The notes under the pieces are model-generated. The model searched no databases. It was not told the DNA's origin and was given only the letters and a program-made list of their open reading frames with translations. A stretch of DNA of 64,000 nucleotides from Rhizopus sp. PT2906 (taxonomy: Eukaryota > Mucoromycota > Mucoromycetes > Mucorales > Rhizopodaceae). The first letter of the stretch is position 1; the number at the start of each line of letters is the position of its first letter. This document shows, in pieces, positions 59,101 to 64,000 of this stretch. Where the stretch lies: the NCBI GenBank assembly GCA_025529335.1, contig JAMYHX010000078.1, positions 52,741-116,740 on the forward strand, given 5' to 3'. A program made the translations under genes and the position numbers.

Positions 59101-60162
59101 TTGCAAACAAGGGTGAAATCTTTTGCAAGAGGGTGATTAATGAATGAGCAGAGACACGCTTAGGTGAGGGATCGAATACGTGGTGATTGGAATTGTTGAC
59201 AAAGAATCCCTTGGTAGAAGCAGTGATGTGCACAGTATCATTTTCTAATGTTGTGACAACGAGATACATCAAATCACCTTTCAGCTTTCGTTGATGAGGT
59301 ACTGGGTTCCATCCGGAGAGTGTCAAGCTTCGAAGACATTGAGGTGCCACTTTCTGGAAGCCGCTGGGCACAATGTTGGAAAGTTTAAAAGGTTCATTGA
59401 TGTCCTTGTTGGTAAATGTGTGTTCAGGAATAGGCTCGTCAGAAAACAAATCATCCAATTTCTTTTCAGCTTCTGGAACGATTTCTTCGTCTAGCGTAGA
59501 TTGAGTTAGCATGTCTTTTTCTTGCATTTATTCACAAATTACCGATTTCGCCAGTGACAGCCGTTAAGAAGGAAATGGCTGGATCAATGCCAATGGATGA
59601 TGGACTTGGTTTATAAGGTCCACCCAAGAGGTCACGAAGACGAGTGATATGAAGTCTAACATCATGCTCAGTGTAATTGGCTAGTCATAAAAATGTCAGT
59701 ATCCCCTTCTATATATTCACATAACTCCCCCCTTACCTTCAACAAGTTCAAGCACACTATCAGCCGCGATACCTTCTACTTCACCCAACTCAATAAAATC
59801 ATTAATTCTCTTTCCATTAAAGCTCAAATAAAAGCAAGAATGAACACAAGTCTCGGGTGATTCCATAATAGATTGCTTGATATCTTGAATTGATTCGCGA
59901 GGACTTGTCTAAAAAAAAATAGATGAGTTTATGTGTTATTGAACCTTTTGTTCTATATTTTACAATGATTTTGATTTCATGAGGCTTTCCAGGTAATTTG
60001 ATGGTTATTTGAAAAGTTTCATCAATGACTAAATAGTCAAAACTGTCAATTATTCCCCCTTTTTTTTATCTCTTTCTGTTTCCTGTCAAATATACTACCT
60101 TCCTCAGGGGGTGCCTGGCTGTCCAAGTTCTCGACTAATTGCTGTTCTTTTACTTCTGCCAT
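56157..60162 (-). CDS. CLU1: Clustered-mitochondria protein CLU1/TIF31
   Basis: Minus-strand exons 60162-60099, 60028-59964, 59908-59737, 59680-59543, 59490-56876, 56824-56699, 56636-56157; 1219 aa. The N-terminal CLU_N part (FQITIKLPGKPHEIKIIV-type, CVHSCFYLSFNGKRINDF) is followed by LHITRLRDLLGGPYKPSPS. The CLU domain comes next (HPWAVESPEHFYDPARP, LY-LASVIIDYKGVRIVAQS, GIFRRQDEDAIVYGSVDNG, LLGADGRRYMLDLYRLNPVD), then an acidic Lys/Glu linker, the p135-like region and C-terminal TPRs (ERTCGIDHPETIHHY, NAGVMLQSLRDYPTSTKFFE). The end is poly-Q and Lys-rich. The protein binds mRNAs of mitochondrial proteins and eIF3/ribosomes and sets mitochondrial distribution. The fourth intron (52 nt, branch CTAAC) overlaps an in-frame ATG at 59527 that a simple ORF call would take as the start. 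Confidence 0.94.
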
Positions 60163-60640
60163 GAGCTACCGGACAAAAAGTAAGTTTAAAAAAAAGAGAC
60201 AGACATACGCACACGCGTATACACCATTTACCTTTTTGGTGTTTTTCACCTGTAAAATATAAGCAAGTAAAAGAAAAAAGTGTGAAAATGAAAAAATGCT
60301 AATCTGGCGAGGGTTGTGCAAGGGATTTTTTTTTTTTTTTGCTTGCTTTGAAACAAACGGGGTTTGTATTTTCTGAATGATAGCTTAAATAATTCTACCC
60401 TGTCTCTTGTTTATAAAAACAAACAATGTATAAAAGACAAGTACTCTAACTCTAAAGTTTCTTATAAATATAACACTTTTTGGATCAGTTTACATCCTTA
60501 AAAGAAAGGGAATCATGAATTGTCTTGTAAATAGCCAGTGCACAACTCCGATATCTATGCGAGATTTACCCACGATGATTAAGTTGATGTTGATACCCGT
60601 GAGCAGTGTTATGAGAGTTTATTAAATCTACTGTCTTTCT
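60163..60640. other. Intergenic between CLU1 start and NOB1 end
   Basis: Promoter side of CLU1. It contains ACACGCG-type and CACACG motifs (60208-60225), a T16 run (about 60326-60341) and otherwise AT-rich DNA. No ORF. Confidence 0.45.
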
Positions 60641-62096
60641 TTATTTCTTCTTTTTATAAGCATTTGGATTTCTTCGTCCAAAACCAATAACATCTGTACC
60701 AAACATATTATTTGTCACTTCCCTTGTATTCGTCTTTCCGTATAAAGGAATAAAATCGGGATCAAACATGTCTACTAAAGCCTTCTTCTTTTTAAATTGA
60801 TTTGCTTTGACATATTCACGCTGATCTTCTCTCAAGACAATGTTGTTAGCTTTACGTCCACCCTTTGGACGAGGAATATCATATTTAGTGCCTCTCAAGT
60901 TGTATTGATAATTCTTTTTTAAATGATATTGAATCTCTCCTTTGCTGTTCGTACTGCATGTCACACGTTGAAGTGTAGCATTTCCACATTTTGGACAAAA
61001 TTTCTTTTCCATATCACTCGTTACTCTGTTTGGGCGTTAGCTTTAAATAATCATGTACTCTTTTAATCTTACGTGAAGCAGGCATGACATCTCATCACTG
61101 AATTTCTAATCTTTTTAACTCGATATCCACCAGGAGAGACTAGATTCAGATTCATCTGCAACAGAACGTTTTGCATGGCAAAATCAGCTGTCATACAACC
61201 CACTTTCATCGTCTCTGCTTGTTTCAATTCTTCAGGAGTTACGCCAATCTCAGCTGCCTTGTACTGATCTACGTTTTCGGGTGTGATCCATTCACCATCG
61301 TCCTCATCCTCTTCTTCAGTCAAAGGAATATCTGCTGATTCCTGCTTAACCTCAGTCGTCTCTTCTTTAGCCTTTTTGGATTCATCTTCCACTTTTTCTT
61401 CTGTCTTTGTCTCTTCCTTCTTTGCCGTGGCTTCATCTTGTTTTACAGTTTCCTTATCATTGATATTTAATTGTTGTACTGTTTTTGTGATTTGATCAAC
61501 ATTATATTTCTTGTTTGATTTTTTCTTGGGAATAGATACTTCCCAACCATCTTCATCGACGACCTTGGCTGGAGCAGGGTTTTTGATATATGATCTTGGT
61601 GGTGGTGCACTTGGAAGAGTACCTGTAGGCCTTGTCTATACTCTAGTGTCAAAAACCGTATTACATAAACAAAGATAACTTACCACAAGTGGTTCTTTGC
61701 GAATATTAGCATCACCATTCTCTCTTTTCTCGAGAGTGTATGTAAGAGCAAGCACTTTTAAGTCAGGAACAGAAAGCACACCATAGTCGCCTGTCTTTTT
61801 GGAAAATTCGATAACTGCATCATGTCAATATCTTCTAATAAAATTCATTTCTTTTTCTTTTTACCTGCTTTCATAGATTCTTCAGAAGGGTTCAACAGTT
61901 TTAATTCGAAGGGTAATCTAGTCAAAAACTCTCTGGAATGAGCACTTCTTACTTCGTTGAGCACTTCTGGGCAAGTATAGTATTCTTCAGCCAAGTTTCC
62001 AAGTGTTGTACCATTGATAATAGCATTCGTATCTACTATCAAGCACTTTAATGTCTCTTTATGGGATGATGTAGCAGCAATGGTTGATTCAGACAT
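60641..62096 (-). CDS. NOB1: NOB1, 20S pre-rRNA D-site endonuclease
   Basis: Minus-strand exons 62096-61865, 61814-61684, 61635-61073, 61025-60641; 436 aa. The PIN domain comes first: CLIVDTNAIINGTTLGNLAE (catalytic Asp in VDTNAII), YYTCPEVLNEVRSAHSREFL, FSKKTGDYGVLSVPDLKVLA. A charged Lys/Glu linker follows (VVDEDGWEV, acidic EEEDEDDGEWITPENVDQYK). Then MTADFAMQNVLLQMNLNLVS and the zinc ribbon MRCHACF ... KKFCPKCGN, then KKALVDMFDPDFIP and a basic tail. NOB1 makes the final cut that turns 20S pre-rRNA into 18S rRNA in cytoplasmic pre-40S particles. The last acceptor is chosen by phase (ACFT-VTSDMEKK); the next AG gives a stop. Confidence 0.95.
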
Positions 62097-63315
62097 GGTA
62101 ATTATCTACACACAAAGAAAAAAAGTTTCTTTTTTTTTGGAAAAAGAGTAGAGGAGTCGTAGTCACAAAGTAGTCACAGTAGCCATTGAGGACAAAGCAG
62201 TAACAAAATGATTTCTACTCAATGGCAGCATCAATAGCTGTGCTCTTTTTGCTGTATGTCGCGCACATTGGCAATTTATCTTTGATGACACGCCATTTAG
62301 TCTCTCTCTATATCATGTTTCAACACATACTCTCTAAACAAAAGTCGATCTATTGGTCCCTATAAAAAATGATTTCTACAGTTTCAGTCATGTTTGCTCA
62401 CTGTAACCCCTTTGCACATATATATTGTCATGCACATGAGATATTGAGAGACCGCGAGAGTAGCAGTACTATCAGTGACAGTAATGATCAAATAGAAGCC
62501 AATATACCATACATCGTCATCAGTCTTTTTATTAGAATGCGTTTGATTGAAGGAGGTGACAGACGTGCCCATAATTTACAAACAATAGAGATTGTGGCAG
62601 TTACTGTGATACAGTGTGGGATAGTGATGTGAGCAGTACATTAAATATATGTGATATCTTTGTTTATAAATCAAAGCATGACGATAAAAGTCCCTCCGCC
62701 CTTCAAAAGACCTTCACCTAACAAATTGTATTGATTGTCTCCTTTTTTATTTTATACTTTCGACCTTTTGCTTCACATGAGTCAAAATGCATGTTTTACC
62801 TTTTTCTCAAATAAGTTGCATAAATATGAATGGGTTTGTGCTACTTAAGTCGCTGTACTCCTGAAGACAGGATTTTCAAGGTAGATAAAATGAAATTAAA
62901 GGTCCAAACTTGTCTTTTTGTAGATATTTCTTTAGATTAACCAATTTTCAATATCCTTACAAAGTAACCATAGACATCATTACTACTTTAAGTTAATAGT
63001 TTGATAGAAATATCACTTGACATGGCGCTAAAAGAGAGCATTTATAGATATAGTAAACGTACTCCATGTATGAAAAGTGAAAAGCATAAGCCCTTTTTCT
63101 ATTTGACATAGTCAGCAAAGATAAGCAGATTTATTCTAATGATCAATAGAAACCAATGTCCAAGCTTGTTTGATTGAGAATGACTTTGTTAAACATATTC
63201 ATTCTATCACGCTATTATCTTTCAAAAATACAATAGATGCGTGTCAAGCATACAGAATTACCTAGCCTCATTTATTTCAGCAGTTCTTTTTCTTTCTTCT
63301 TTTTTTTAAATCTAA
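62097..63315. other. 1.2-kb divergent intergenic between NOB1 and RAD1
   Basis: Shared promoter side for NOB1 (minus) and RAD1 (plus). An 87-codon plus-strand ORF (62369-62632) has no motif, and both its strands are equally open, so it is not called. Two short GTAGTCACA repeats lie near 62158-62180. TTTCAAAT and TATAA-like sites are present but not distinctive. Confidence 0.4.
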
Positions 63316-64000
63316 ATGGAGACTAATGAACAACAATCAAGCGAGTTTTCTGGAGTAATAAGAAACGCCAAGTCGTTTCTGAGCTTGATAAAATGTATAA
63401 ACATAAAGAATGTGAGTGTCTTTGTTAACTTATGTCAGCCATTACTTAAATTAAGTATAGATCGCTACGTGTTATATATACGATGAAGGAATGACATTAA
63501 CAGTAGAAGAATCTCGATGTGTAAAAGCAACTGCTTACTTCAGAAGGCACATGTTTCAAGTATATTCTAAGCAAGCCAATACAGAAATCCCCATGTTTGG
63601 ATTACCGTTGAATGCATTGATTGATTGCTTTGGACTAATGGTTCCTCACACAAGTAATTCGAAATCACAAGTAGATAACTGTGAGATTCGATATAATGGA
63701 CCTGGATCTTATTTCGTTCTCAAGTATATATTTAATGTTTGATATCTAAAACTATTATTCACACGTTTTCTTAGACGATTTGATAGAGACTTTGGACAGA
63801 CAATTCACTGTAAACTAAAGTCTATGGAGCCACAAGAAGAAGATATAGACACTATATTGACAGGAACAAACACCAACAATCAAAAAATGATATTAAAGGT
63901 TATTTTTATATACAAGAAAAGAGTATATATATAACTGACACACACAGCTTAGTCTGATTGGTTAAAGAGCGTATTTGAAGATTTAGACAAGAGTCATCAG
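63316..64000 (+). CDS. RAD1: RAD1-type checkpoint clamp subunit (9-1-1 complex), 5' part
   Basis: Exons 63316-63411, 63461-63723, 63775-63898 and 63954 to the right edge; the 3' end is outside the window. The product begins with an acidic lead, then FSGVIRNAKSFLSLIKCINI, IATCYIYDEGMTLTVEESRC and VKATAYFRRHMFQVYSKQ, matching the first PCNA-like half of RAD1. ALIDCFGLM and the sheet CEIRYNGPGSYFVLK follow. RAD1 forms the heterotrimeric Rad9-Rad1-Hus1 clamp loaded at damaged DNA to activate the ATR/Mec1-type checkpoint kinase in the nucleus. About 175 residues are visible of an expected 280-330. The alternative acceptor before the last exon (CACAG|CTTAG) gives an early stop and is rejected. Confidence 0.85.

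Noticed and set aside
62369..62632. 87-codon plus-strand ORF between NOB1 and RAD1
   Set aside because: No motif; the opposite strand is also open; likely chance in the divergent promoter region.

Overview
The window is nuclear DNA of an early-diverging filamentous fungus, most likely Mucoromycota (Mucorales-like). The DNA is AT-rich. Genes are compact, with many 45-75 nt introns bounded by GTAAGT-like donors and short TAG/CAG acceptors. Poly-Q and poly-N runs are common, LMBD1 and NOSIP orthologues are present, and there are remnants of Tc1/mariner, MULE-like and Fanzor elements. This placement is inference from gene content; no marker gene such as rRNA is present. Exon joins were worked out by hand from splice sites, reading phase and family conservation.

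Layout. 0-3 kb: 3' end of an unknown Gln/Met-rich gene, then a repeat-rich stretch with a 36-bp perfect inverted repeat, a decayed ORF and a partial copy of a short repeat. 3-12.6 kb: SND1 (Tudor-SN), a head-to-head NOSIP/CWF19 pair sharing a 58-bp gap, GlcNAc-6-phosphate deacetylase and short-chain dehydrogenase copy A. 12.6-23.7 kb: a mobile and decayed zone with a broken Tc1/mariner element containing a nested short inverted-repeat element, dehydrogenase copy B in inverted orientation, and an unrecognised multi-exon gene carrying an in-frame stop. 23.7-33.4 kb: DOP1, LMBD1 and a C2H2 zinc-finger factor. 33.4-40.9 kb: a second accessory zone with a truncated MULE-like transposase followed on the same strand by a degenerate Fanzor (eukaryotic TnpB-like) gene. 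40.9-51.9 kb: bHLH factor, F-BAR/DEP/RhoGAP protein, SAM+HMG-box factor, a 3-kb gene-poor gap and ATG29. 52.4-64 kb: PA2G4, PAM18, 20S proteasome alpha-6, CLU1, NOB1 and the 5' part of RAD1.

Most genes are housekeeping genes: pre-mRNA splicing (NOSIP, CWF19), RNA decay or silencing (SND1), membrane traffic (DOP1, RGD2-like), autophagy (ATG29), ribosome biogenesis and translation (PA2G4, NOB1, CLU1), mitochondrial import (PAM18), proteolysis (PRE5) and DNA-damage checkpoint (RAD1). They do not form an operon or cluster. The least ordinary content is the Fanzor/MULE remnant, the inverted dehydrogenase duplication whose divergence is confined to one end, the nested repeats, and gene-structure oddities (GC-AG introns, ATG-only first coding exons, a 24-nt microexon).
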